From: an uncultured Prevotellaceae bacterium
Lineage (GTDB): Bacteria > Bacteroidota > Bacteroidia > Bacteroidales > Bacteroidaceae
Assembly (NCBI GenBank): GCA_947169245.1
Contig: CAMVPA010000013.1
Location: 1-64,000, forward strand
Length of the DNA: 64,000 nt
Direction of reading: 5' to 3'
The notes under the pieces are model-generated. The model did no database searches. It saw only the letters and a program-made list of their open reading frames with translations, and had not been told where the DNA came from. Positions 16,917 to 27,800 of this stretch are shown in pieces. Position 1 is the first letter of the stretch, and each line of letters opens with the position of its first letter. Made by a program: the position numbers and the translations under genes.

Positions 16917-19064
16917 TTAATAGCCGTAGTAATTCTTGTATTCTTCCGAAGAACGCTGGATGACCGTGCCGGGGTAGGGCAGGATGTAGCGCACAGGGGG
17001 CAAGTTGTCGGCATTGGGGAATCCGGCGTACTCTGCGATGTTCGTCAGCGCACCATCCCGTACTATCCAGAGGTTGCCGCCATCGTCGCAACGGATGTAG
17101 CCATAGAAGGAGTACTTGCACTGGTCGACGGGCTGTCCGTTCGACTCGTTGCCCCACTTGTAGAAGTCGGCGCTCAGCCAGCTGGGGGCCTTGAAGCCAC
17201 CACGCGTGATGGCGCTGGTGATGGGCGATGACATGGGCTTGTAGGCGTTGTAGATGCGCAGGCTCTGCATAGTCTGGTTGGGGTAAGTCTGGATGACGTT
17301 GCCAGAACCGTCGATTTGATAGCCGTAGAGCTGTGACTTGTACATGTGCAAGCCGTAGGTGTTCACCTCGTCTATATTATAAGTATGGTAATACACGCGC
17401 GAGGGAAGGTTGTCGATGTAGCCGCTTTCGGTTGAGTAGCCGTCGTGTTCGTTGATGGCATCCTCATAGCCGGTCATGCCGCCCACGTTCTGCATACCAG
17501 CTGAGTAGTAGCGCAGGAAGCTGTAGACCAGTTCCTTGGCGTAGGTGTTGGTACGCACGAGGTCGCGCCAGCGCATGTTCTCGCCTGCGAATTCCCACTT
17601 GCGCTCATCGAGCACGGCCTTCTGGAAAGCTTCCTTGCTGGCCTGAGCGGCAGTGATGAAGGCGGCATCACCGTCATCGGTATTTCGGAAGGCACGGCTG
17701 TGAACCTGCCTTAGACATTCCACAGCCTTGGCTGTCGGACCGTCGTTCAGCTCGTTGGCAGCTTCGGCGTACATGAGCAGCACGTCGGCATAGCGCATGT
17801 AGGGGAAATTGATGCCTGTAGAGCCGGTGGTGGTGCTGCCCAGTGCCGATCCGGCGTTAGTCCACAGCTTCGACCATTTGTTGTTGTGAACAGTGTAGTC
17901 GTTACGGATGTAGACGGAGTCGGCCAGGCTGCCCTCGCTATTGGTGTAGTAAGAGTAATACCACAGACCGTTGATGAACTCACGACGTGCGTCGCCTTCA
18001 CGGAACAGGAATCGGTAGAAAGCGTTCAGACGTGTGCCGCCGTCACACTTTCCCCAGACACCTACGGTCGAGCCTTCGTTGTCGGAGTAGGTGGGACCTT
18101 GGTTGTATCCAGTGTTACCTGTAGACTCGCGAGCGAAGGGAATCTCGAAGATGGGGTCGTCGTTGTTGATGACCTGATAGTTGCACTCGTTGACGAAGAC
18201 GTCCTGATAGTTGTTTGTCAGCTTGTGGGTGCCGGCCAGTATCACAGAGTCGGCGTAGGCCATGGCTGTACGGTAGTAGCTCTGATAGTCCTGCGGACGC
18301 TGCATGGTGCCGTAGGAACGAGTGTTGTTCTTGTCAGGGCGCAGCGAGTAGCCACCGGCGGTCAAGGCGATACGTGCAATGAGTGCCTGGGCAAACTCCT
18401 TGGAGCAGCGTTCCACTGTGGTGCTGGCGGTCGACGCCATGCCCTGTGCAGCCTGCTGCAGGTCGGCGATAAGGGCTTTCTGAATCTCCTCGCGGTCGGT
18501 GACGGGTAGCATGACGGTAGCCCCTCGGTCGTTGGTAGGCTCAAAGGAGAAAGGCACGTCGCCGAACATGACCACGAGGTCGTGGTAGACCATGGCACGC
18601 AGGCATTTGGCCTCGCCTATCCACTGTAGCATTTCTGCATCGGGCGTTGTAGTGGCCTCACCGTTTTCGTCGGTGGTATAGTAGATGGAACTTGCCTCTG
18701 CCTCTTTGACCAAGATGTTGGCATATTCAATCAGACGGTAGGCAGCTGTCCAGAATTTCAGGATTTCTCCGCCTTCGTCGTCGCAGTCGAGACGCTGGTA
18801 GGATGTGTGTGAGTGTGCACTGGATGAACTGATGGCAAGGTCGACGTCGCTGTTGAGAATGAAATTCTTCTGGTAGGCGTTACCGTAGAGGTCGCCGACA
18901 AGTGACTGGGCATAGACACCATTGAGGGCACGCTCTACCTCAGACTTCTGCTCGAAGACGAAGTCCACGGTATATTTAGACGGAGCGTCAACCTCTAAGT
19001 AGTCATTGCAGGAAGTCAGTGCCAATGCCGCCACTCCTGTCAATATAATATTCTTGATTCTCAT
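16917..19064 (-). CDS. SusD-like glycan-binding lipoprotein
   Basis: A 715-residue outer-surface lipoprotein with lipobox LTSC (Cys 19) and then NDYLEVDAPSKY, the standard SusD opening. The TPR-rich body is recognisable by segments such as EVERALNGVYAQSL, AKCLRAMVYHDLVVMFGDVP, YADVLLMYAEAANEL and VLDERKWEFAGENMRWRDLVR. It closes over the SusC channel and delivers pectic oligosaccharides. It is longer than the usual 500-600 residues because of insertions in its C-terminal half. The start is preceded by a strong GAGGAG site. It follows SusC by 18 bp. Assignment as SusD-like is firm; ligand is inferred from the enzymes around it. Confidence 0.93.
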   Translation of the reverse strand: MRIKNIILTGVAALALTSCNDYLEVDAPSKYTVDFVFEQKSEVERALNGVYAQSLVGDLYGNAYQKNFILNSDVDLAISSSSAHSHTSYQRLDCDDEGGEILKFWTAAYRLIEYANILVKEAEASSIYYTTDENGEATTTPDAEMLQWIGEAKCLRAMVYHDLVVMFGDVPFSFEPTNDRGATVMLPVTDREEIQKALIADLQQAAQGMASTASTTVERCSKEFAQALIARIALTAGGYSLRPDKNNTRSYGTMQRPQDYQSYYRTAMAYADSVILAGTHKLTNNYQDVFVNECNYQVINNDDPIFEIPFARESTGNTGYNQGPTYSDNEGSTVGVWGKCDGGTRLNAFYRFLFREGDARREFINGLWYYSYYTNSEGSLADSVYIRNDYTVHNNKWSKLWTNAGSALGSTTTGSTGINFPYMRYADVLLMYAEAANELNDGPTAKAVECLRQVHSRAFRNTDDGDAAFITAAQASKEAFQKAVLDERKWEFAGENMRWRDLVRTNTYAKELVYSFLRYYSAGMQNVGGMTGYEDAINEHDGYSTESGYIDNLPSRVYYHTYNIDEVNTYGLHMYKSQLYGYQIDGSGNVIQTYPNQTMQSLRIYNAYKPMSSPITSAITRGGFKAPSWLSADFYKWGNESNGQPVDQCKYSFYGYIRCDDGGNLWIVRDGALTNIAEYAGFPNADNLPPVRYILPYPGTVIQRSSEEYKNYYGY

Positions 19065-19082
19065 ATCTGTATCTCCTCTTTA

Positions 19083-22000
19083 TTAGAATGTAATATTAGT
19101 ACCGAATACGAAACTGCGGTTGCGCGGGTAGCGATTGTAGTCAATGCCGCAGGCCAGTCCTGTCTGGATATCCACCTCGGGGTCGTAGCCACTGTAGCCG
19201 GTGATGATGAACAGGTTGCTGGTCGACACATAGAAGCGTGCCTTCGATATACCGGCCTTCTTCGTGAGGTTCTTGGGAAGGGTGTAGCCGATAGTGATGT
19301 CGTTGCAGCGCAGGAACGAGCCGTCCTCAATGAAGTAGCTGTTGCAGATCTTGGTGCCCACGTCGGCGGGATTCCACAGGGTGCGTCCCTCGTTGGCCTC
19401 CTTGTAGATGTCGACGGCGTTCTTATCGGACGAGTAGTACATCTTATAGACAATATCACCCTTGGTGCCGGTGATGCTACCGTCGATGTCGTTGTACTGC
19501 CAGCCATCCTTGTATTCAGCGAGCACGTTGTGGAAGGTGTTCTTGTTGCCCTCAGATGCCGACAGCGTGTAGGCCGTGGCGTTGTTCACGTCGAAGTCGA
19601 GCATATAGGTGAAGTTGGCTGTGAAGTCGAAGTCCTTCCACTGTCCGCTCAGTCCGAAACCGCCCTGGATCTTCGGATTGGTGTTGCCTATGACGGTGCG
19701 GTCGTTCTCGTCGATGCGTCCGTCACCGTTCAGGTCTTTGAACTTGATCTTGCCTGGCAGGGTGGCGATGCCGCTGTTTGATGAGCCCGACACGTCGTTG
19801 ATGACGGTCACATAGCCGTCCTCACGCGGAGCCTGGTTCTTCGAGGTGCCGTTGTCGGCTGCTGACGAGCCCCAAGGAACAGCCTGATAGTTGTTCAGCG
19901 GGTCGTAGTAGAACTCGTCGAAGCCATACAGTCCGTCGTAGACAAAACCGTAGATGAGACCCACCTCGTCGCCTACCCTCAGGTAGTAGTCGTACATGTT
20001 CTTCGTCTGCCAGCGCACGCTACCCTCGAAGGGCTTGAAGTCAACGCCGCCGTCAAGTTTGTCGATGACTTTGCGATTCCATCCGAAGTTCAAGTTGGCA
20101 GATAGTACGTAGTCCTTGCCCTGCAGCAGGTCGCCGCTGATGGAGAACTCAATACCCTTGTTGGTCACCTGTCCGATGTTCTGCATCTGGGTGTTGTAAC
20201 CGACGGTCGGGTTCAGTCCTGTCTTGTAGAGCAGGTCGCGGGTGGTGTTCCAGTAGAACTCCGGGGTGATGGTCACGCGGCCGTTGAACAGCGAGATGTC
20301 AGCTGCCAGGTTGCGGGTGATGGTCGTCTCCCACTTGATGTTGTTGTTGGGAGCATCGGAAGGCAGACCGTGGTACTTCTCGCCCATCGACGTGGTCTCG
20401 CCGAAGCCAGGTCCGCCCGTCGAGTTGATGGTGTAGAGCAGTTGCCACATGTCGTCGTTGATGTTGTTGTTACCGGCCAGACCGACGGCGGCACGCACCT
20501 TCAACTGCGTAATCCACTTCACATCCTTCAGGAACGGCTCCTCCGACATGACCCATGCACCGCTGATGGAGGGGAAGTAGCCCCACTGGTGGCCTGGAGA
20601 GAACTTTGTGGAGCCGTCGGCGCGGAACGTGCCTGAAAGCAAGTACTTGTGGTTGTAGTTATAGCTGGCCTGACCGAAGAACGATGCCGTGCGGTTGGGC
20701 GTCGAGAGACTCGACGTCGACTCGTAGGGTGTACCGAATCCCATGTTGTCCCATGCTTCCGTAGCCGTGAACGAGCGGGGGAAGTAGTGGTTGGTCATTT
20801 CGTTAGTACGATCCTGCAGGTGGCTGATTTCCTGACCCAGCAGGAACGACAGATTGTGGTCATCTTTCACCGTCATGTTGTAACTGGCCGTGTTGGTCCA
20901 GATGTAGCGCAGGCGGTAGCTGTTGCTCACCGTAGCCACAGGCATCTTGTTGTGTACGGTCTTCTGACCCTCGGAAGTCATAGCGCCATAGAAACGGTTA
21001 TTGTCAATCCAGCGCAGACCGATAGTGGCCTCCGAGCGCAGGGTTAGGTTTTTGATGGGCTTCCAGTCCAGGGCAATGCCATTAGAATAGGTATAGGAAT
21101 GTTTGATGAGCTGGTTGATGGCGATGTCGTTTTTCGGATTGGTGTACTCGAACATCTGCTCCTCGTCGGGGTCGGCATACGACGGGTCGACATATCCGTA
21201 CTCGCGCAGACCGTTCGTCGGACGGTATTGCAGCACGTCGATGATACCGCCAGTACCCACATGCTCACCACCGGCACCCTCGTCGCGGCGGAAGGTGAAC
21301 TTCGGGTTGAACTGGAAGGAAAGCTTGTCTGTAATCTGGACATTGGTCTTCACGTTCAGGTTGGTGCGGCGTACGCCCGAGCCAAGAATAATACCCTTGT
21401 CCTCAGATTGTGTCAGTGAGATATTGAATTTCACCTTCTCAGAGCCACCGCCGATGTTGATGTTGGTGGAATAGTTGACGGGGGTCTCGCCCATCACCTC
21501 GTCCTGCCAGTCGTGAGTGGGCAGTGTGGAGTACATGTCGAGGTCGTAGGGGTTGCCGAAATTGGCTTTGAAGAATTTGGCGTTTGAAGAACGTGTGCCG
21601 TTGCAGGCGTGCCACTGGTACTGATAGGCCGCAAATTCGCTAGCGTCCATCAGGTCGAGGGTCTTCGAGATGTGGCTGATACTGAGGTTACCGTTAAATG
21701 TCACCTTCACCTGTCCCTCCTTGGCGCTCTTGGTGGTCACAATGACAACACCGTTACCACCCTTGGCGCCGTAGATGGCCGTCAGAGAAGCGTCCTTCAG
21801 TACGTCAATTGAGGCAATATCCGAGGGAGGAATATCGTTGATGTTGTCCACTTGGAAGCCATCAACGATGTAGAGCGGCGAGTTCGACTGAGTCACCGAG
21901 GTGCCGCCACGGACGCGGATGTTGACGTCGGCGCCTGGCTGGCCGTCAACCGTTGTTACTTGTACACCGGAAATCTTACCCTGGAGGGCAACGGCGGCTG

Positions 22001-22415
22001 AGGTGACTGGCACAATCTCAAGCTTGGCACCCGAGATGGAGCCTACCGAGCCGGTCAGGTCCTTACGGGCCTTGCTGGTGTAACCCACGACGACCACCTC
22101 TTCCAAGGCTGCGTTGTCGTCCTGAAGTACCACCTGCATGTTCTGTGAGGCAGTCACGTCCTGGCTTACCATGCCAATAAAGGAGATGGTGACTGTCTTG
22201 CCTTTTTGCAGTTTCAGCGTGAAGTTACCGTCGAAGTCGGTCACTGCTGCATTCTTGGGGTTTCCTTTCTCTACTACGGTTGCGCCTATAACGGCCTCGC
22301 CGTTAGAGTCTGTAACCGTACCCTTGGCTGTAGTCTGTGCCGTAATGGTACTGGCTGCCAAGAGCAGACACCCCAAGAGTGTCGTTCGTAAAAAGCTCTT
22401 CATTTTAACAGACAT
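19083..22415 (-). CDS. SusC-like TonB-dependent oligosaccharide importer
   Basis: A 1110-residue outer membrane receptor. After the signal peptide there is a carboxypeptidase-regulatory-like domain (GTVTDSNGEAVIGATVVEKG, about 30-105) and a TonB-box region with EEVVVVGYTSKARKDLTGSV. The plug contains VRGGTSVTQSNSPLYIVDGF and IYGAKGGNGVVIVTTK. The beta-barrel ends in Phe (FVFGTNITF), as required for barrel assembly. MSVK could be replaced by the Met four codons later, which is closer to a typical signal peptide. It has its own promoter with the shared operator (22501-22566) and leads the unit SusC-SusD-DUF5123-like-lipoprotein-secreted protein. Import of pectic oligomers is inferred from context. 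Confidence 0.94.
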   Translation of the reverse strand: MSVKMKSFLRTTLLGCLLLAASTITAQTTAKGTVTDSNGEAVIGATVVEKGNPKNAAVTDFDGNFTLKLQKGKTVTISFIGMVSQDVTASQNMQVVLQDDNAALEEVVVVGYTSKARKDLTGSVGSISGAKLEIVPVTSAAVALQGKISGVQVTTVDGQPGADVNIRVRGGTSVTQSNSPLYIVDGFQVDNINDIPPSDIASIDVLKDASLTAIYGAKGGNGVVIVTTKSAKEGQVKVTFNGNLSISHISKTLDLMDASEFAAYQYQWHACNGTRSSNAKFFKANFGNPYDLDMYSTLPTHDWQDEVMGETPVNYSTNINIGGGSEKVKFNISLTQSEDKGIILGSGVRRTNLNVKTNVQITDKLSFQFNPKFTFRRDEGAGGEHVGTGGIIDVLQYRPTNGLREYGYVDPSYADPDEEQMFEYTNPKNDIAINQLIKHSYTYSNGIALDWKPIKNLTLRSEATIGLRWIDNNRFYGAMTSEGQKTVHNKMPVATVSNSYRLRYIWTNTASYNMTVKDDHNLSFLLGQEISHLQDRTNEMTNHYFPRSFTATEAWDNMGFGTPYESTSSLSTPNRTASFFGQASYNYNHKYLLSGTFRADGSTKFSPGHQWGYFPSISGAWVMSEEPFLKDVKWITQLKVRAAVGLAGNNNINDDMWQLLYTINSTGGPGFGETTSMGEKYHGLPSDAPNNNIKWETTITRNLAADISLFNGRVTITPEFYWNTTRDLLYKTGLNPTVGYNTQMQNIGQVTNKGIEFSISGDLLQGKDYVLSANLNFGWNRKVIDKLDGGVDFKPFEGSVRWQTKNMYDYYLRVGDEVGLIYGFVYDGLYGFDEFYYDPLNNYQAVPWGSSAADNGTSKNQAPREDGYVTVINDVSGSSNSGIATLPGKIKFKDLNGDGRIDENDRTVIGNTNPKIQGGFGLSGQWKDFDFTANFTYMLDFDVNNATAYTLSASEGNKNTFHNVLAEYKDGWQYNDIDGSITGTKGDIVYKMYYSSDKNAVDIYKEANEGRTLWNPADVGTKICNSYFIEDGSFLRCNDITIGYTLPKNLTKKAGISKARFYVSTSNLFIITGYSGYDPEVDIQTGLACGIDYNRYPRNRSFVFGTNITF

Positions 22416-22500
22416 AAGTGTTTAGTAGTTTATTGTTATTATTTGTTAGGTTATTCTCCTATTATAGTCAATAGCCGATGGTTTGTCGTACTATGGTGCT

Positions 22501-22566
22501 GCAAAGATACGGCTATTTTTCATTATAAACGAATCTTTTGACGTCTTTTTTTCGTAAACGTTTGCA
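22501..22566 (-). promoter_or_regulatory. susC promoter with candidate operator
   Basis: On the minus strand the -7 box is TATCTTTGC (22501-22509). No TTG is present at the -33 position. Instead the palindrome (plus strand CGTAAACGTTTGCA, 22553-22566) lies 43 bp upstream of the -7 box. A longer dyad surrounds it (gtctttttt to aaaaagac, 22542-22573), which may also end transcription from the lyase gene. Confidence 0.62.
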
Positions 22567-22574
22567 AAAAGACG

Positions 22575-24767
22575 CTATCGCATCACGGTCTTCGAGGTGG
22601 TGCGACGGCCGTCGGCGAAGGTGTCGATACGGATGTTGATACCACGGCGGGGACTACTCAGTCGGCGCCCGTTGACATCATAGTATGCGGTAGATACAAC
22701 GCCGGTCATGTTGCGGATGGCTGTGGTTGCCCCCTCCTCACGTACCTCTACATAGAAGATGCCGCTCTCGCCGGAGCCGCGTGATATCTTGTGATGGCCG
22801 GCGGGCACGGCTGTCAGCGTGTAGACACGGACACCACTGCTGCCTGCCGGTGTGGTGGCAGACGACAGGCTCAGCTCCTGGTCATCGAACTTCAGGGTGT
22901 GGTCACTCCATGTCGACTGGACGATGATGACAGTAGCCGTGGACTGGGTGGTGAACTCCACCAGTGTTGAGCCCTCCATCTTGAGGCCGCTGCCGAACTC
23001 CAGACCGTCGTAGGTGCCGGTGAACTTATCGTTGAAGTTGTGCTTGCCGCTGCCATACGAGAAAAAACCGGCAGGAGTCTCGATGTCGGAGCCGTTGAAG
23101 CTGACGCTACAGGTCTTGGCATCCTGTGACGGTGTCTCTTCGCCGTTCAGGTCGACACCCAGGGTGTTGATGGCTTCGACGACGGTGCCGTCAGCCTTCG
23201 TGTACTGGGGGTAATACTCCTTGGCGGCCTCCTCAGCATTGGCATTGCCGTCGGTCATGATGTCCTGTACAAGGGAGTTGGCATAGACCTCAATGTTTGT
23301 GTAGAACTTTGCGGGGTCAAGATCATAGCCATTGGCTGTCAGGTTGCCGCCGTTAGCCTGTTCCCAGGCGTCGGCCATACCGTCTTTGTCGGCGTCGAAG
23401 TCAGCGGCGCGGCTACCCGTACCGAAGTTAGCCTCCGTGTAGCCATTGACGTCGCTCACCAGGTCGATGCGTCCCTTGGTCTTGGTGACGCTGCCGGCGT
23501 AGGTGGCGGTGCCGTTGCGTGCTTCGGTGAAGTAGCGCTGGTCCACCTCGTCGGGGGTCAGCGAAGCGCCGCTGTAGGTCAGCACCTTGTTGTAAGCCGT
23601 CTGGGCGTCGTGGGTGGTCACCTCGCCCATGGGTCCCGGCTCGTCGAGCTGTAAGCAGATGCAGTCGGTGCCGGCACTGTTCTTGACGTAGGTCTCGTCG
23701 TCGCCATTATAATGGCTGGGGTCGGGGCTATAGCGTTTGTTGTTGATGACGTAGGTGCCGTCATCGTAGCTCATCTGGTTCCAGCCGGCAGAGCTGTTGT
23801 TGATGAGGTTGCCTTTGAGGTAGTATCGGCTGGTCATGGTCCAGTAGATGGGGTATCCACTGGCGTTGCCGGAGGCTCCCACGGTGACGGTGGTCAGACG
23901 GCTTGTCGTTGCGGCAGGCCCCGTCTTGTAGTAGTTGTTCACCATGTTGATTTTACCGCCGCCGGGGCCGCCGTAGCAGCCGTTGCCGCAGTTGTAGATG
24001 ACGCAGTTGCGGAAGTCGACGTTCTCAGCCTGGACGGCGTTCTTCCACTTGTACTGTGCATAGAGCTTGTTGCCGCTGTAGCCCGTCCAGTCGTAGCGTG
24101 CACCGTTGAAACGGGGAGTACGGTTGGAGTGGTGGATGAGCAGGTTGTGGTGGAACGAGGCCAGCTTACCGCCCCAGATGCCGCCGTAGCCGTGGGCACC
24201 CTTGCCGTGGCCCGCGTTGACGAGGCTCTCGCCGATGGTGCACCACTGCATGGTGAAGTTGTTGTTGTCGTAGAATGAGGCCACCTCGTCGATGCTCCAT
24301 GAGAACGAGCAGTGGTCGAGCATCATGCCAGTATAGTGACGTGCCGTCGAGGCATCGGCGCCGTCGTTGATGTCGCGCTCCTGACCGCGGCGTATGCGGA
24401 TGAAGCGCATGATGATGTTGTTGCCAGAGGGGTTGACGTTGTAATAGCGCAGGGTGATGCCCGGAGCCGGTGCCGTCTGTCCGAGAATGGTTGTGTTGGC
24501 ACCGATGCTGACGTCCTTGGTCAGGGCGATGACACCGCCAACGTCGAAGACGACGATTTTCTTGTCGGAGCCGCTGACAGCCCAGCGGAATGTGCCTTTG
24601 GTGCTGGTCTTGCCGTCGTCGGCAAGAGTGGTTACGTGGCGTACTTCGCCGCCGCGTCCGCCAGTGGTGTAACGGCCGTGACCCTCAGCACCGGGAAAGG
24701 CTGGTGCCTGAGCCGAGATTGTCAGCGTGGCAGCCAGCAGTGATAGTGTAGTGATTAGTTTTTTCAT
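22575..24767 (-). CDS. Secreted pectate lyase, PL1-like
   Basis: A 730-residue exported lyase. The start is placed at MKKLITTLSLLAAT, which gives a normal signal peptide. The frame stays open further upstream only because it runs through a 9-bp tandem repeat. The beta-helix domain (about 22-480) contains APAFPGAEGHGRYTTGGRGG, LGQTAPAPGITLRYY, MLDHCSFSWSIDE, GHGKGAHGYGGIWGG and NRTPRFNGARYDW. A DADKDGMADAWE calcium-type motif and a beta-rich C-terminal module follow. A longer variant of the shared tail ends it (YDVNGRRLSSPRRG to TVMR). It lies 89 bp downstream of the GH28 fusion in the same direction and 160 bp upstream of the susC start. Product would be unsaturated galacturonides, the substrates of the GH105 domain next door. 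Confidence 0.88.
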   Translation of the reverse strand: MKKLITTLSLLAATLTISAQAPAFPGAEGHGRYTTGGRGGEVRHVTTLADDGKTSTKGTFRWAVSGSDKKIVVFDVGGVIALTKDVSIGANTTILGQTAPAPGITLRYYNVNPSGNNIIMRFIRIRRGQERDINDGADASTARHYTGMMLDHCSFSWSIDEVASFYDNNNFTMQWCTIGESLVNAGHGKGAHGYGGIWGGKLASFHHNLLIHHSNRTPRFNGARYDWTGYSGNKLYAQYKWKNAVQAENVDFRNCVIYNCGNGCYGGPGGGKINMVNNYYKTGPAATTSRLTTVTVGASGNASGYPIYWTMTSRYYLKGNLINNSSAGWNQMSYDDGTYVINNKRYSPDPSHYNGDDETYVKNSAGTDCICLQLDEPGPMGEVTTHDAQTAYNKVLTYSGASLTPDEVDQRYFTEARNGTATYAGSVTKTKGRIDLVSDVNGYTEANFGTGSRAADFDADKDGMADAWEQANGGNLTANGYDLDPAKFYTNIEVYANSLVQDIMTDGNANAEEAAKEYYPQYTKADGTVVEAINTLGVDLNGEETPSQDAKTCSVSFNGSDIETPAGFFSYGSGKHNFNDKFTGTYDGLEFGSGLKMEGSTLVEFTTQSTATVIIVQSTWSDHTLKFDDQELSLSSATTPAGSSGVRVYTLTAVPAGHHKISRGSGESGIFYVEVREEGATTAIRNMTGVVSTAYYDVNGRRLSSPRRGINIRIDTFADGRRTTSKTVMR

Positions 24768-24800
24768 TATTATTGTTTTGTTAGTTTGTTCGTCGTGGGG

Positions 24801-24860
24801 ACTCATGGGGCTTATGGGCCTTATGGGTCCTATGGGCCCTATGGGCCTTATGGGGGCTAT
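24801..24860. repeat. 9-bp tandem repeat (cttatgggc units) at the GH28 fusion 3' end
   Basis: Six or so imperfect units of cttatgggc run through the stop of the GH28 fusion and the spacer before the lyase. Related units occur in frame within the same gene at 25601-25673, 26783-26820 and 27932-27970. Confidence 0.85.
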
Positions 24861-27800
24861 TGCATTCTCTGGAGCCCTTCCCAGCGTACGTTCCATTTGC
24901 CGTCCTGCGGGAAACCGGGGTTGTTGACCTGAGGACAGCCGTCCCAGCCGGCACACATCATGGCGACAGCTGTCAGCAGAGCGCCGTTGCCAGGCAGGTA
25001 GATGCGCAGGCGGTCGGAGGTCTGGAAGTTATGGCCGTTCTTGAGGTAGGTGTTCTTCTGGGTATTGATGAGCAGGGCCTTGAGGGCTGTCTCGGGCTGG
25101 CCGAGACGGGCGGCGGCCATCGCCGTCATGCCGTAGTCCCAGCCCCATGTGGTGGGCCAGTTCCAGTTCTGCATGACCCAGTCCAGCGTCTTGTGTGCTG
25201 CGATGGTATCGCAGCAAAGGGGGACGGTGGGGAGCATGCCGAAGGGGCCGAGGACGGCGGGGTGGTCGTTGCGACACTTCTCAAGGAACGTCTCGGTGGC
25301 AGAACCACTGCCTGCTGTGGTGGCACCGCTGGCAACGGCATCGAAGGGGTCGAAGCTCTTCAGACCAGTGGTCTTGCCCTTGGGCAGTCCGGCGGTGTAG
25401 ATGCCGTCTTGGGTCTTGGGCAGGGGCGACATGTTACTGATGATGTCGTCCCACTGTTTGTTACGGGGTTTGCCCTGACGCTCACGCCACTGGTTGGCGA
25501 CGCTGAGGCCGTACTGCCAGTAGGCGAGTTCGAAGGGATGGTTATAGCTGAAGTCCTTCGACATGGACTCCTGCATGGCAGTGGAGCCTTGGAGGTAATA
25601 GGTCTTATGGGACTCATGGGCCTTATAGGGCTTATGGGCCTTATGGGACTCATGGGTCTTATAGGGCTTATGAGACACGAAGTCGGCCATGAACGCGGCG
25701 GTCTCCTCTACCTGCTCACCGTACTTCTTCAGCGTTGCGGCGGTGGGGGTGGCTCTGTAGAGCTCCTCGGCCATATAGATATAATGTGGCTGTTGCCAGA
25801 TGAGGAAGCTGCCGGTGTTCGACGGCGCCTCGCCTGCCCAAGGGTCGGTCATCTTCATCCAACGCACACCCTTGAAGCCCTGGCGCTCGGCAATCTGACG
25901 GGCCACGGGATAGGCTACGGTGTTGTACCAGTCGAGAGCGGTGGCGACGACCTGCGGACGGTTCCACAGGGCGAAGTCGACCATGTGCCACCACGTCATC
26001 TCCAGATGGGGACGACCGAACCATGAGTTATAGGTGAGGCCGGTCTCCTGCGGTGGCATGTTGTTGGCGCAGTTCACCTGCGTCAGGTATTGCGATAGCA
26101 CCACGCGGCGCTCCAGCTCCTTGGCACGCGGGTCGGTGCACTGGCTGAAGTCGACGATGGCACCTTCCTGCCACCAACGGTTCCAGGCGCGGATGACGGC
26201 TCGCAGCTCCTGGTCGAAGACGAAGGCGGGGGCAGCGGCAGCGCCGCTGCACAGCGGACTGTACTCGGCCTTGAAGGCGGGGGTAGTGGCAGCGGCACCG
26301 CCGCTGCATAGCGGACTGTACTCGGCCTTGAAGGCGAGGACATCGTCGGTGGTGGACAGTTCGAAGTGGTGGCGACCGCGCTCGGTGAGGGTGGCGTCGC
26401 CCTGCCAGCTGAGGATCAGGTAGTAACGGGTGGAGTCGAGAACATGCTCAATGACGGCGCTGTGGGTGTCGGAAGTTCTGACGGCAGAACCGTCGGACGC
26501 AGTGACGATGCGGGAGGTGTGGCGCTCGGGCTTCGTCCAGTCGGCGGCACCGTCGGCATGCTTGCCGGTGGGGTAGGGAAAGCGGATGGCGACAGTGGCG
26601 CGGCCGTCCTTCAGAAGCGGCGTCTTGATGCGGTAGATGACGGCGTCCTTGTCCTGCAGGGCGGCGGTGGTGACGTCGACGGGGGAACCGTCGACCACAG
26701 TGTGTGATTCAATCTTGCCGTCGTAGAGCTGTAGCTCCTGACGGATGTCGGTGAGGTCTGTTAAGAGAACAGGTTTGGCCTCGGCCTTATGGGGCTCATG
26801 GGACACATTGGCCTCATGAAACATATCCAGGCCGATGACGCCGAGGTTGAGACGGTGGGGGTTGACGCGGAAATACTCGGTGGCGGCAACGTTACGTTCA
26901 GCGTCGCCCTTGGAGGCCTTGTACTCCACAGCGTAGACCTCGGGATGACCGTGACCGAGGTCGAACGACTTCTCGGAGTCCTCGGGCGTCAGTTTGTTGG
27001 TGTTTTCGAACTTATGCCATCCCCAGTCGGACATGGCTGTCAGAGGCACACCTGCCTCATATTCAAAAGGGAACGACTGTAGGCCTGTGACGTCGACCGT
27101 CGTGGCGAAGTGGCCGTTGCCGACCGTCAGAGACGCGAGGGGAGAAGCCTCGCGCACGATGGGGTTGTTGCGGGTGACGACCGCCTGACGGTTGATCTCG
27201 GCGGTGGTGTTCTGCGTGTCGTAACCCAGCATCTCCATCTCGAGCGATGCCCAGATGAACGGGCCGAGACCCTTGGCGTCGTTGTCGCGGATGGGCTCCG
27301 ACAGGTAGTAGGCATAGCCGCCGTCACGACGTCGGTTCTCCTTGACGGTGCCCTTGGGGTTCACCTTCTTCATGGCTGCCTCCACCTCGGGTGTGGCTGC
27401 CGGACCGAGACCGGCTACGCTACAGCAGTTGGTCAGCGAGATGGTCTTGTCGCCGTTGACACGGATGAAGTTGTTGATGATTCCCTTATAGGCACGGATG
27501 CCTGCATCGCGGTATTTGGTTCCAACGTAGCCCTTGCGGTAGGCTTTCAGTAATGCGTAAGTGAACATCGCTGAACACGTGGATTCCAAGTAGTTACCTT
27601 CGCGGCCAGGGGAATCCATCACCTGGTACCAGACGCCTGTCTTCTTGTCCTGCCACTTCAGGATGGCGTCGAAGTCTTTCTGTAGCAGGTCGATGACCTC
27701 AGAGCGGCGGCTGTAGTTCTCGGGCAGGGCATCGAGCACTTCGATGAGTGCCATGGTGTACCAGCCCTGGGCACGTCCCCAACAGTGCTGCGAGAGTCCC

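Noticed and set aside
24768..24956. Longer start for the lyase at 22575-24767
   Set aside because: The extension is Pro/Ile/Arg/Ser repeats from the 9-bp tandem tract and overlaps the GH28 gene; the internal ATG gives a normal signal peptide.
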